Of a stretch of 64,000 nucleotides of DNA, positions 1 to 7,824 are shown one piece after another (positions within the stretch are counted from its first letter, which is position 1; each line of letters begins with the position of its first letter). The translations under genes were made by a program, and so were the position numbers. The notes under the pieces are model-generated. The model did no database searches, was not told where the DNA came from, and saw only the letters and a program-made list of their open reading frames with translations. Origin of the DNA: Chryseobacterium sp. IHB B 17019 (GTDB taxonomy: Bacteria > Bacteroidota > Bacteroidia > Flavobacteriales > Weeksellaceae); the NCBI RefSeq assembly GCF_001456155.1, contig NZ_CP013293.1, forward strand, positions 2,480,001-2,544,000, in the 5' to 3' direction.

Positions 1-424
1 TGTACAGTCTTTCCTGCATTTCGTATTGTTTACGCACGTTTTCAACATTCATTTTCGCGTTGCTGATCTGAAGCTGGGAATTCTGAACGTTTTGCTGTGC
101 ATTGTTTACTTCAGCAAGATTGGGGACAATTCTTACGGTGGCGATCAATTGCCCTGCCGTCACTTTATCACCTTCATCCACTAAAATCTTGTCAATAATT
201 CCTGCGATATTTGGTTTGATTTCAATTTCTTCTTTCGGAATAATTTTTCCTGTTGCCATCACCTTATCCTCCATATTCTGAACGGTAGGTTTACGGGTAA
301 GGAAAGCCTCACTCTCTTTAGAATTGGATTTTACAAGATACCCGATCCCCGAGAACAACGCCACTGCAAATAAAAGCCCCAAGACAATATAAATGGCTTT
401 TTTCCAAGTGAATTTCTTTTTCAT
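1..424 (-). CDS. Periplasmic adaptor subunit of an ABC/RND-type efflux system (HlyD/MacA family), truncated by the window edge
   Basis: Only the first 141 codons are present; the gene runs off position 1. It opens with a short Lys-rich cytoplasmic end (MKKKFTWKKA) and one membrane segment of about 20 residues. A biotinyl-lipoyl-like beta domain follows (IDKILVDEGDKVTAGQLIATV), then the start of an Ala/Gln/Asn-rich coiled-coil hairpin. This order is the membrane-fusion-protein pattern of MacA/HlyD. It lies directly upstream, on the same strand, of two MacB-like permeases and an ATPase, so it probably links that transporter to an outer membrane channel. The substrate cannot be told from sequence. 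Confidence 0.88.
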   Translation of the reverse strand, partial: MKKKFTWKKAIYIVLGLLFAVALFSGIGYLVKSNSKESEAFLTRKPTVQNMEDKVMATGKIIPKEEIEIKPNIAGIIDKILVDEGDKVTAGQLIATVRIVPNLAEVNNAQQNVQNSQLQISNAKMNVENVRKQYEMQERLY

Positions 425-530
425 ATGTATAGTTTATTTTTTATTTAAGTGATTTAAAAATTTTAATTATTTAAAAATTATGCATTACAAAAAATTCGTA
501 ATTCGTAATTTGTAATTGATAACTCATAAC

Positions 531-1802
531 TTATTCCGATCTCAACGCTTCGATCGGCCTTATTTTTACAGCTCTTTGCGCCGGAATCATCCCGATAATT
601 AATCCTAACACCACCATGACTGCCATTGCACTGAAAACGTTTCCGTAATCCACCGTTGGGTTGTAGAATGGAAATGCATCCTGACCTTCCGTTACCATAT
701 TTAAAATCATTAAGACAAAGATCCCGAACATAAACCCGAGAAGTCCGGACGAGAGTGTAATCACCACACTTTCCAGCAAAATCTGGTTTCTTACTTCCGA
801 AGGTTTCGCTCCCAAAGCTCGCCTGATCCCGATTTCCTTGGTTCTTTCTTTTACGGTAATTAAAAGGATATTCGAAATGGCAATTACTCCGGCAAGAATC
901 GTTAATGTTCCTACGATGATGGTTAAAAGCTGCATTCCAGTTAAAAATCCTGTCAGTTTTTTAAATTCTTTTCCGAGATTGAAGCTTCCAAAAGCGTTGG
1001 TATCTTCGGGTGAAACTTTATTTTTTGATTTTAATTCTAATTTTACGGTTTCTTCTACCGAATTTACATTTGCATTCGGCTTGCTTACAATAGCAAACAT
1101 ATCAATCTGATCTGCTGCATTATACATTTTCGTATAGGTTGAAAGCGGGATAAAAACCGTTTGGTCATTTTCAAAACCTCCGCCTTTTTTTACCCTGAAA
1201 ACTCCGACTACATTGAAGAAAATCCCTTTGATATTGATTGATTTTCCGAGTGGGTTTTCATTCTTTTTAGCTTCAAAAAAGTTTTTATAAATTTCTTCAC
1301 CAATTACAGCTACATTTTTATTTCCTGAAACATCGGCATCATTGATATAACGCCCGAAAATTAATTTTTTCTCTGAAATTTTATTTCCTACAGGGAAATC
1401 TCCGGTTAAAGAATACGTTCCGTTTTTACCGTTTCTGGACATTGATTCACCGGGAGTTCCTGTGAAGCTTCCACGGGCATTTTGAGGGGAAATATAATCG
1501 ATATCAGGAATTTTTCTTTTCAGCATATCCATGTCCGTAAGACGAAGATGCACGTCTCTCCCTTTTGGAAAACCTTCGTAAGGAATTGATGTTTTCTGAG
1601 CCCAAAGGAAGATAGAATTGGTAGCGAATCCTGAAAATAATTTATCAAAACCGTTTTCCATCCCTTTTGCAGCTCCCAGCAAACTTACATACAAAAACAT
1701 ACCCCAACCCACACCAATCATGGTAAGGAAGGTCCGAAGCTTATTATTCCTCAAAGAATAATAAATTTCCTGCCAAGTATCTTTTTTAAATATTATGTTC
1801 AC
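531..1802 (-). CDS. ABC transporter permease, MacB/FtsX type (first of two paralogues)
   Basis: 423 residues with the MacB layout: one membrane segment near residues 20-45, a large periplasmic MacB_PCD-like domain (about 50-280), and three membrane segments at the C-terminus (about 285-415). The conserved cytoplasmic stretch VKERTKEIGIRRALGAKP between the second and third membrane segments is the ATPase coupling helix. The start is GTG at 1802; it lines up with the paralogue's N-terminus and no ATG fits better. It is the third gene of a minus-strand set (ATPase, permease, permease, adaptor). No fused ATPase domain is present, unlike Escherichia coli MacB. Substrate unknown; antibiotic or peptide export is family inference only. 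Confidence 0.93.
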   Translation of the reverse strand: MNIIFKKDTWQEIYYSLRNNKLRTFLTMIGVGWGMFLYVSLLGAAKGMENGFDKLFSGFATNSIFLWAQKTSIPYEGFPKGRDVHLRLTDMDMLKRKIPDIDYISPQNARGSFTGTPGESMSRNGKNGTYSLTGDFPVGNKISEKKLIFGRYINDADVSGNKNVAVIGEEIYKNFFEAKKNENPLGKSINIKGIFFNVVGVFRVKKGGGFENDQTVFIPLSTYTKMYNAADQIDMFAIVSKPNANVNSVEETVKLELKSKNKVSPEDTNAFGSFNLGKEFKKLTGFLTGMQLLTIIVGTLTILAGVIAISNILLITVKERTKEIGIRRALGAKPSEVRNQILLESVVITLSSGLLGFMFGIFVLMILNMVTEGQDAFPFYNPTVDYGNVFSAMAVMVVLGLIIGMIPAQRAVKIRPIEALRSE

Positions 1803-1891
1803 TTTTTTGAGTTATAAGTTTAAAATTATGAGTTATGAGTTTCTAACCGTAAACTGCTTATTTGCTTATAAGCTATTTTCGCCTCATCAAA

Positions 1892-3121
1892 TTATTCTGT
1901 TCTCAGGGCTTCAATCGGTTTAATTCTTGATGCTCTGTAAGCCGGTACAAATCCTGCAATTAATCCTGAAAAAACCAATGCAATAAAGGCTGCAATTATC
2001 TGCCCCCATCCTACGCTTGGATTTTTGATGAAGTATTCTTCAAGGTTATCTCCTATTAAATACAAAGCCAAAACACCCAATCCTACTCCTATCAATCCTG
2101 AAACTACCGTAATTACCACACTTTCCTGAACAATCAGAGCGACGATACTTCCCGGTTTTGCACCGATTGCTTTTCGTACCCCGATTTCCTTGGTTCTTTC
2201 TTTTACGATATACACCATAATGTTACTGATCCCGATGATCCCTGCCAATAAGGTTCCCATTCCGATAAATCCTACAATTGCCGTAAGAACTGCCATAAAA
2301 GTGAATGTATCATTCATATTTTGGGCATTGTTCCAGACTCTGATTCCGTTTTCGTCGTCGGGAGCTACATTTTTTCTGGCTTTTAATCTGTCTTTTAATT
2401 CGTCACCATATTTTATGGCTTCCTGTGGAGTAAGCTTGTCGTTATAGGCGATATAATTTATACTTACCGTATCGGAGCCTTTTTTCATTTGTTGTAATGT
2501 TGAGATGGGAACGGTAATATGCCTTTCGTCCCAGTCTCCACCGTCGTCAGAGAACACTCCGACAACCTTGAACATTGTTCCGTTGATGTTTAATTCTTTC
2601 CCGACAGGGCTTCCGTTTTTAATTAAATCCCTTTGAACCATTCTTCCGATCACGGCAACATTTTGTTTCCTGTCCAAATCCGTTGGTGTCAGATAACGGC
2701 CTTCCAGCATTTTCCGGTTTTCGATGACCTGCTCTTGCGGCTGAGCTCCGTTGATCTGATAATTTCCGCTCTCCTTACCATATTTCACCAATAAATTAGC
2801 GGTATATCTCGGTGTGGAACTTCCAACATTTTCTTTATCGATATTAACCAAGAAATCATAGTCGGAATTATTCATAGTAATCTGCCGATCAGATTGAAGT
2901 CCGTTATAAGCAATGGTTGTTTTCCCGGTCATAATCGAAATCAAATTCTGGGCATCTCTTGCAAACCCTTCCGTAAAGGCATTTTGAAGCCCCGTTCCGA
3001 TCCCGAAAAGCACAATGAAAATAAATAATCCCAAAGCCACAGTAAATCCGGAAAGTACCGTCCGCAATACATTACTGCGGATAGAGCTGAATATTTCCTG
3101 CCAACGATCTAGGTCGAACAT
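1892..3121 (-). CDS. ABC transporter permease, MacB/FtsX type (second paralogue)
   Basis: 409 residues with the same plan as its neighbour: N-terminal membrane segment (about 18-42), periplasmic domain, and three C-terminal membrane helices. The coupling motif VKERTKEIGVRKAIGAKP and the ending RASRIKPIEALRTE closely parallel the neighbouring permease, so the two look like an old tandem duplication. ATG start at 3121. The 89 bp between the two permeases contains an ATGAGTTATAA-type micro-repeat. Two different permeases served by one ATPase gene suggest a heterodimeric transporter core. Confidence 0.93.
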   Translation of the reverse strand: MFDLDRWQEIFSSIRSNVLRTVLSGFTVALGLFIFIVLFGIGTGLQNAFTEGFARDAQNLISIMTGKTTIAYNGLQSDRQITMNNSDYDFLVNIDKENVGSSTPRYTANLLVKYGKESGNYQINGAQPQEQVIENRKMLEGRYLTPTDLDRKQNVAVIGRMVQRDLIKNGSPVGKELNINGTMFKVVGVFSDDGGDWDERHITVPISTLQQMKKGSDTVSINYIAYNDKLTPQEAIKYGDELKDRLKARKNVAPDDENGIRVWNNAQNMNDTFTFMAVLTAIVGFIGMGTLLAGIIGISNIMVYIVKERTKEIGVRKAIGAKPGSIVALIVQESVVITVVSGLIGVGLGVLALYLIGDNLEEYFIKNPSVGWGQIIAAFIALVFSGLIAGFVPAYRASRIKPIEALRTE

Positions 3122-3221
3122 ATGTTTAGATTTGAAGCGGGAAGCTTGATGATGGAAGTCTCCAATCTTTCCGCTGAATTATTTTATTATTAATAACTTC
3201 CTTTCCTCCTTCTTCCAGCCT

Positions 3222-3911
3222 TTACAACACCAGCTGCTTAATAAACTCATCACTTTCAATGATTCCGTCTTTCAGGATGACATTTCGTTTTGTTTGTGCG
3301 GCTACATCAGGTTCGTGGGTTACAACGATGATTGTTTTTCCTTCATTATTAATATCCTGAAGAAGTTTCATAATATCGTGAGTCGTTTTTGAATCCAGCG
3401 CTCCCGTAGGTTCATCCGCTAAAACAACTTTTGGATTCGTAATTAAAGCTCTTGCAATGGCAACTCTCTGTTTCTGACCTCCGGAAAGCTCGTTTGGTAA
3501 ATGGTTTGCCCATTGAACCAGTCCTACTTTCTCCAGATATTCCATAGCTCTCTGATTACGCTCTTTTCTTGGAACATTTTGATAATATAAAGGCAGGGCA
3601 ACATTATCCAGAGCCGTTTTATATCCAATCAAGTTGAATGACTGAAAAATAAACCCTAAAAACTTACTCCTGTATTCTGCTGCTTTTACTTCAGACAAAT
3701 GCTCGATCGGAACACCATCCAATTCATAAGTCCCTGAATCTTTCTCATCAAGAATCCCGATAATATTAAGAAGCGTAGACTTCCCGGAACCGGAACTTCC
3801 CATGATAGAAACAAATTCACCTTCAGCGATATTAAGGTTAATACCCTTGAGAACGTGAAGCTTACTTTTCCCGGTATCGTACGATTTATGTAAATCCTGA
3901 ATTACTAACAT
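3222..3911 (-). CDS. ABC transporter ATP-binding protein, MacB/LolD subfamily
   Basis: 229 residues with every ABC ATPase motif in place: Walker A GSSGSGKS at 38-45, Q-loop FQ at 89-90, signature LSGGQ at 142-146, Walker B VVLADE at 162-167, and H-loop His199. The size and the LNIIGILDEKDSG region fit the MacB/LolD/FtsE-like group that energises mechanotransmission permeases. It is the first gene of the operon that continues with the two permeases and the adaptor. The 100 bp between it and the next permease contains a GAAG-rich/CTTCC-rich inverted micro-repeat of the type seen elsewhere in this window. Confidence 0.95.
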   Translation of the reverse strand: MLVIQDLHKSYDTGKSKLHVLKGINLNIAEGEFVSIMGSSGSGKSTLLNIIGILDEKDSGTYELDGVPIEHLSEVKAAEYRSKFLGFIFQSFNLIGYKTALDNVALPLYYQNVPRKERNQRAMEYLEKVGLVQWANHLPNELSGGQKQRVAIARALITNPKVVLADEPTGALDSKTTHDIMKLLQDINNEGKTIIVVTHEPDVAAQTKRNVILKDGIIESDEFIKQLVL

Positions 3912-4334
3912 TAAGTGATATATGTTTTATGACTAATAAGTAGAAGATATTTTCGATTTGTTACAAGAATAAAAATTTCTTTAATTTATTTATTGTTTAA
4001 CTTATTATTATCTAAATTACAGCAACTTACAGAAAAGTGTTTAATTGTAAGTAACTGATAGCATCCATTTTATTATGATAATAGTTTGTAAGTCAATATC
4101 TAAGCGGTTTTCATGTAAATGTGGAAAACTTTTAGGGTTAAAACTCAATCATTTAGTCTTTCACCCTTTCAAATACAGTTCTTTTTTTCGAACTTTGTGC
4201 TTGCACATAACAAAAAATAAAACACTTTTTCTGTGAAAAACTTCTAAATGTAAGTTGCAACAAATCAAGTTGTTGGATATTTTTTGAACTTTATCCACAG
4301 TGATCAATTTATTTAACTTTAAAGACATTTTAAT
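3912..4334. promoter_or_regulatory. Regulatory leader between the ABC operon and nrdB, with DnaA-box-like sites and TGTAAGT heptamers
   Basis: No credible gene lies in these 423 bases. One perfect DnaA 9-mer, TTATCCACA, is at 4291-4299. Two minus-strand matches to TTWTNCACA are at 4120-4128 (read as TTTTCCACA) and 4232-4240 (TTTTTCACA). A near-consensus minus-7 element TAACTTTA at 4314-4321 lies 13 nt before the nrdB ATG and places the perfect DnaA box at the expected minus-33 position. TGTAAGT occurs at 4046, 4087 and 4249, with an inverted ACTTACA at 4025-4031. I see no convincing NrdR box. Confidence 0.6.
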
Positions 4335-5309
4335 ATGGGAATTTTTGATAAAAGAGTAAGTTACAAGCCATTTGAATACCCTGAGGTTCTTCAATTTGTA
4401 GAAGCGATCAACAAATCGTTTTGGGTGCATTCGGAAGTGGACTTTACTGCAGATGTTCAGGATTTTCATTCGCAGTTGGAACCGCACGAAAAACATGCTG
4501 TAAAAAATGCACTTTTAGCAATTGCACAGATCGAGGTGTCTGTAAAGACATTCTGGGGAAACCTATATAATCACATGCCGAAGCCGGAACTGAATGGTTT
4601 GGGAGCCACTTTTGCAGAATGCGAATTCCGTCATTCTGAAGCTTATTCCCGTCTATTGGAGGTTTTGGGTTATAATGAAGAATTTGCTCATGTCATCGAA
4701 ATTCCTGCCGTAAAAAAGAGAATAGATTTCCTGACAAATGTCCTTAAACATGCCAATTCTGCTACGCCGAAAGAATATGTTTCATCTCTTTTGTTATTCA
4801 GTATTCTGATTGAAAATGTTTCACTTTTCTCTCAGTTTGCGATTATCCTTTCTTTCACAAGGTTTAAAGGATTCATGAAAAATGTTTCAAATATTATCGC
4901 TTGGACTTCAGTTGATGAACAAATTCACGCCAACGCCGGAATTTATTTAATCAACAAAATCCGTGAAGAACAACCTGATCTTTTAACTGATTCTGATATT
5001 GAAGATATTTACACTTTAGTGGACCAATCTGTAGAGCTGGAAGGTGAAATCCTTGACTGGATCTTTGAGTTGGGTGAATTAAGCGTTTTCTCAAAAGAAG
5101 ATTTATTAAACTTCATGAAATACCGTGTTGATGACAGTTTAAAGAAAATCAACATGAATACAAGATATAACGTAACCCCTGAACAATACAGACCAATGGT
5201 ATGGTTCGAGGAGGAGGTTTTCGCAAATTCTATGGATGATTTCTTTGCAAAAAGACCAGTGGATTATACCAAACACGATAAGAGTATTACGGCGAACGAT
5301 CTTTTCTAA
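4335..5309 (+). CDS. nrdB: Ribonucleoside-diphosphate reductase, small (beta) subunit, class I
   Basis: This 324-residue ferritin-like protein houses the metal/radical cofactor for the large subunit in dNTP synthesis. Likely metal ligands are all readable: Glu67 (a Glu where Escherichia coli NrdB has Asp), Glu97, His100, Glu160, Glu195 and His198, in the ExxH pairs EFRH and EQIH. The radical tyrosine equivalent is Tyr104, four residues after His100. No N-terminal ATP cone is present, although some Bacteroidota NrdB proteins carry one. The C-terminal tail ending in NDLF should dock to NrdA. nrdA lies 570 bp downstream with a small gene between them. The ATG at 4335 gives a typical NrdB N-terminus. 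Confidence 0.96.
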   Translation: MGIFDKRVSYKPFEYPEVLQFVEAINKSFWVHSEVDFTADVQDFHSQLEPHEKHAVKNALLAIAQIEVSVKTFWGNLYNHMPKPELNGLGATFAECEFRHSEAYSRLLEVLGYNEEFAHVIEIPAVKKRIDFLTNVLKHANSATPKEYVSSLLLFSILIENVSLFSQFAIILSFTRFKGFMKNVSNIIAWTSVDEQIHANAGIYLINKIREEQPDLLTDSDIEDIYTLVDQSVELEGEILDWIFELGELSVFSKEDLLNFMKYRVDDSLKKINMNTRYNVTPEQYRPMVWFEEEVFANSMDDFFAKRPVDYTKHDKSITANDLF

Positions 5310-5336
5310 TTTTAGATTTTAAATTCTAAATTTTGG

Positions 5337-5515
5337 ATTAAGCGCGAGCGAAGCGAGCGTCAAAAAAGTTAGTATTAGCGTTTTTGTCATTCTGAATGAA
5401 ACAACGCGTAATGAAGAATCTCAATCTTAATATTCTTACAACTTAAATTAATCTTAATGGTTAAATTTAAATAATTAGAATCAAAAGATTGCTTCGTTCC
5501 TCGCAATGACAAGTG
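5337..5515. repeat. Intergenic repeat of the TCATTCTGAATGAA / GCAATGAC type
   Basis: The gap between nrdB and the next gene holds AGCGCGAGCGAAGCGAGCGT (5341-5360), then GTCATTCTGAATGAA with GAAGAATCTCAATC, and ends with GATTGCTTCGTTCCTCGCAATGAC (5489 onward), which reads as the inverse end of the same type of element. A related inverted pair built on CATGCTGAGCGAAGC lies at 38997-39103. Such short mobile-looking repeats are common in bacterial intergenic DNA; no protein is encoded. Confidence 0.55.
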
Positions 5516-5539
5516 AGATTAAATATCAAAACAAAAATA

Positions 5540-5827
5540 ATGATCAATGTAATCGTATCTTACACCGTAAAACCGGAATTCGTTGCCCAAAACAAAGCGA
5601 ATATTCAAAAGTTTTTAAATGATTTTAAAAATTTAGATCAAAAAACATTTGAATATAAAGTCTATGTAAAAGAAGATGGCGTTACATTTTTACATTATTC
5701 AAATTATATAAATGAAGAGGTACAGCATGAGGTTTTGAATGTTCCGTCTTTTAAAGAATTTCAAAGATTGAGAGACGAAAGCGGATTAAACAATTCGCAC
5801 AAAGTAGAAATTTTACAATCAATATAG
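5540..5827 (+). CDS. Small ABM-fold protein (putative quinol monooxygenase-like)
   Basis: 95 residues from the ATG at 5540. A GTG at 5513 would add nine residues but lies inside the preceding repeat, so I reject it. The pattern of hydrophobic strand (MINVIVSYTVKPE), helix (NKANIQKFLNDFK), strands (TFEYKVYVKEDGVTFLHYSNY) and helix (VPSFKEFQRLRD) is the dimeric alpha/beta-barrel of antibiotic-biosynthesis-monooxygenase/YgiN-like proteins. These proteins act on quinols or small aromatics, or are structural. Its place between nrdB and nrdA, 54 bp before nrdA, suggests co-transcription. No established link to ribonucleotide reduction is known to me. Confidence 0.75.
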   Translation: MINVIVSYTVKPEFVAQNKANIQKFLNDFKNLDQKTFEYKVYVKEDGVTFLHYSNYINEEVQHEVLNVPSFKEFQRLRDESGLNNSHKVEILQSI

Positions 5828-5881
5828 CAACAAAATTCCAAAGTACTAAAAATGCTATGGAATTCGAAAATATAAACAACT

Positions 5882-7540
5882 ATGGAAGAACAAAGCGCAA
5901 ATATATGGTGGCTCAATGAAGAGTCTGAGCAAATGCTAAACAGAGGCTATTTGCTAAAAGGTGAAACTGTGGAAGGGGCAATCGACAGGATCACAACAGC
6001 TGCCGCAAAAAGATTATACAAACCCGAGCTTCAACCCGCTTTCAAGGAAATGATCACGAAAGGATGGATCAGTTTCTCATCACCGGTTTGGGCCAATATG
6101 GGAACCCAGAGAGGTCTTCCTATTTCTTGTTTCAACGTTCATATTCCGGATAGCATCGAGGGAATTACTCACAAAATGGGTGAAGTGATCATGCAGACGA
6201 AAATCGGAGGGGGAACTTCGGGATATTTCGGGGAACTTCGTAACAGAGGAACTGCGGTAACGGACAACGGAAAATCTTCAGGAGCTGTTTCTTTCATGAA
6301 ATTGTTTGACACGGCAATGGACGTGGTTTCTCAAGGTGGTGTAAGAAGAGGTGCTTTCGCAGCTTATCTCGATATCGACCACGGGGATATTGAAGAATTT
6401 TTATCTATTAAAGATATCGGAAGCCCGATCCAGAACCTGTTTACAGGAATTTGCGTTCCTGATTACTGGATGCAGGATATGATCGACGGTGATATGGATA
6501 AGCGTAAAATCTGGGCAAGAGTATTGGAAAGCCGTCAGCAAAAAGGTCTTCCTTATATCTTCTTTACAGATAACGTAAACAGAAATAAACCACAGGTTTA
6601 CAAAGATTTAGGATTAACGGTTAACGCAAGTAATCTTTGCTCCGAAATCATGCTTCCTTCATCAATGGAAGAATCTTTCATCTGCTGTCTATCATCCATG
6701 AACTTAGAATTGTACGATGAGTGGAAAGATACTGGCGCTGTAAAACTAGCCATTTATTTCTTGGATGCCGTTCTATCAGAATTCATTGACAAAACCGAAG
6801 GAAATTATTATTTACAGGGAGCTAGAAACTTCGCTATGCGTCACAGAGCGCTTGGATTGGGAGTTTTAGGATACCACTCTTATTTGCAGAAAAATATGAT
6901 TCCGTTTGAAAGTTTTGAAGCTACTCAATTCAATGCGAGAGCTTTCAGACATATTAAAGAACAGTCAGAGCAGGCTTCAAGAGAGTTGGCAAACATTTAT
7001 GGTGAGCCTGAATTATTGAAAGGATACGGATTGAGAAATACCACTACAATGGCGATCGCTCCTACGACTTCAAGTTCTGCAATTTTGGGACAGACTTCTC
7101 CGGGAATCGAGCCGTTTGCTTCTAATTATTATAAAGCAGGTCTTGCAAAAGGAAACTTTATGCGTAAGAACAAATATTTAGCAAAATTATTGGAAGAAAA
7201 AGGTCTTGACAACGAGGAAACCTGGAGAACCATCATGCTAAACCACGGCTCTGTACAGCACCTGAAAGAATTAACTGAAGAAGAAAAAGCAGTCTTCAAA
7301 ACATTCAAAGAAATTTCTCCAATGGAGATTATTTCTCAGGCTGCACAGAGACAGCAGTATATCGACCAGGCTCAATCGTTGAACCTACAGATTCCTTCAA
7401 CAATGCCGGTAAAAGATGTAAATTACCTTTACATCGAGGCTTGGAAAAAAGGCGTAAAAACCCTTTATTATCAAAGAAGTTCTTCTGTTTCTAAAGAAAT
7501 GATGGTAAATTTTGTTACCTGCTCTTCTTGTGAAGCTTAA
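5882..7540 (+). CDS. nrdA: Ribonucleoside-diphosphate reductase, large (alpha) subunit, class I, without ATP cone
   Basis: 552 residues, shorter than Escherichia coli NrdA (761) because it begins close to the catalytic barrel and lacks the N-terminal ATP cone. Catalytic elements visible: redox Cys83 (ISCF), the NLCSE active-site loop with Asn251, Cys253 and Glu255, the second redox Cys at 268/269 (ESFICCLSSMNL), the paired Tyr of the radical path in LYYQR (about 527), and the tail CxxC at Cys547/Cys550 that is reduced by thioredoxin or glutaredoxin. It reduces ribonucleoside diphosphates together with NrdB. Without the cone, overall-activity control by dATP through that domain is not expected. 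Confidence 0.96.
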   Translation: MEEQSANIWWLNEESEQMLNRGYLLKGETVEGAIDRITTAAAKRLYKPELQPAFKEMITKGWISFSSPVWANMGTQRGLPISCFNVHIPDSIEGITHKMGEVIMQTKIGGGTSGYFGELRNRGTAVTDNGKSSGAVSFMKLFDTAMDVVSQGGVRRGAFAAYLDIDHGDIEEFLSIKDIGSPIQNLFTGICVPDYWMQDMIDGDMDKRKIWARVLESRQQKGLPYIFFTDNVNRNKPQVYKDLGLTVNASNLCSEIMLPSSMEESFICCLSSMNLELYDEWKDTGAVKLAIYFLDAVLSEFIDKTEGNYYLQGARNFAMRHRALGLGVLGYHSYLQKNMIPFESFEATQFNARAFRHIKEQSEQASRELANIYGEPELLKGYGLRNTTTMAIAPTTSSSAILGQTSPGIEPFASNYYKAGLAKGNFMRKNKYLAKLLEEKGLDNEETWRTIMLNHGSVQHLKELTEEEKAVFKTFKEISPMEIISQAAQRQQYIDQAQSLNLQIPSTMPVKDVNYLYIEAWKKGVKTLYYQRSSSVSKEMMVNFVTCSSCEA

Positions 7541-7574
7541 GAATTCCCAAATAATAAACATCAACATATTCATT

Positions 7575-7606
7575 AAAGCACGCTTTTTCAAGGCGTGTTT
7601 TTTATT
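7575..7606 (+). terminator. Rho-independent terminator after nrdA
   Basis: Seven-base arms AGCACGC (7577-7583) and GCGTGTT (7593-7599, one G-U pair), followed by a T-rich run. It lies 35 bases after the nrdA stop. Confidence 0.8.
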
Positions 7607-7760
7607 TTAAATATTTTAAAAAAAATAAATTTTTAATTAATTACATTTTTAAATAAAAATACATCGTTACAAATTGAAACATATAAATTATTTTTCTTAT
7701 AAATCATTGATAATAAGATTAATTTAAACTAAAGCTTAAAAAAAAATATATAGAAATCAT

Positions 7761-7768
7761 TACTTTTG
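7761..7768 (+). promoter_or_regulatory. Minus-7 promoter element TACTTTTG for the leucine-rich T9SS gene
   Basis: Perfect match to the Bacteroidota minus-7 consensus TAnnTTTG, 56 nt before the ATG at 7825. No clear minus-33 TTG element is seen, so strength is uncertain. Confidence 0.5.
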
Positions 7769-7824
7769 CACATCAAATTTTTACAATTCCTTTTTAATAG
7801 AATTTGATTAATAAGAACACAAAC

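Noticed and set aside
838..1110. 90-codon open stretch on the plus strand inside the first ABC permease gene
   Set aside because: It is antisense to a clear transporter gene and has no family pattern.
4161..4496. 111-codon minus-strand open stretch overlapping the nrdB start
   Set aside because: It is antisense to the nrdB leader and coding region, is Lys/Phe/Asn-rich without domain pattern, and would conflict with the regulatory sites.
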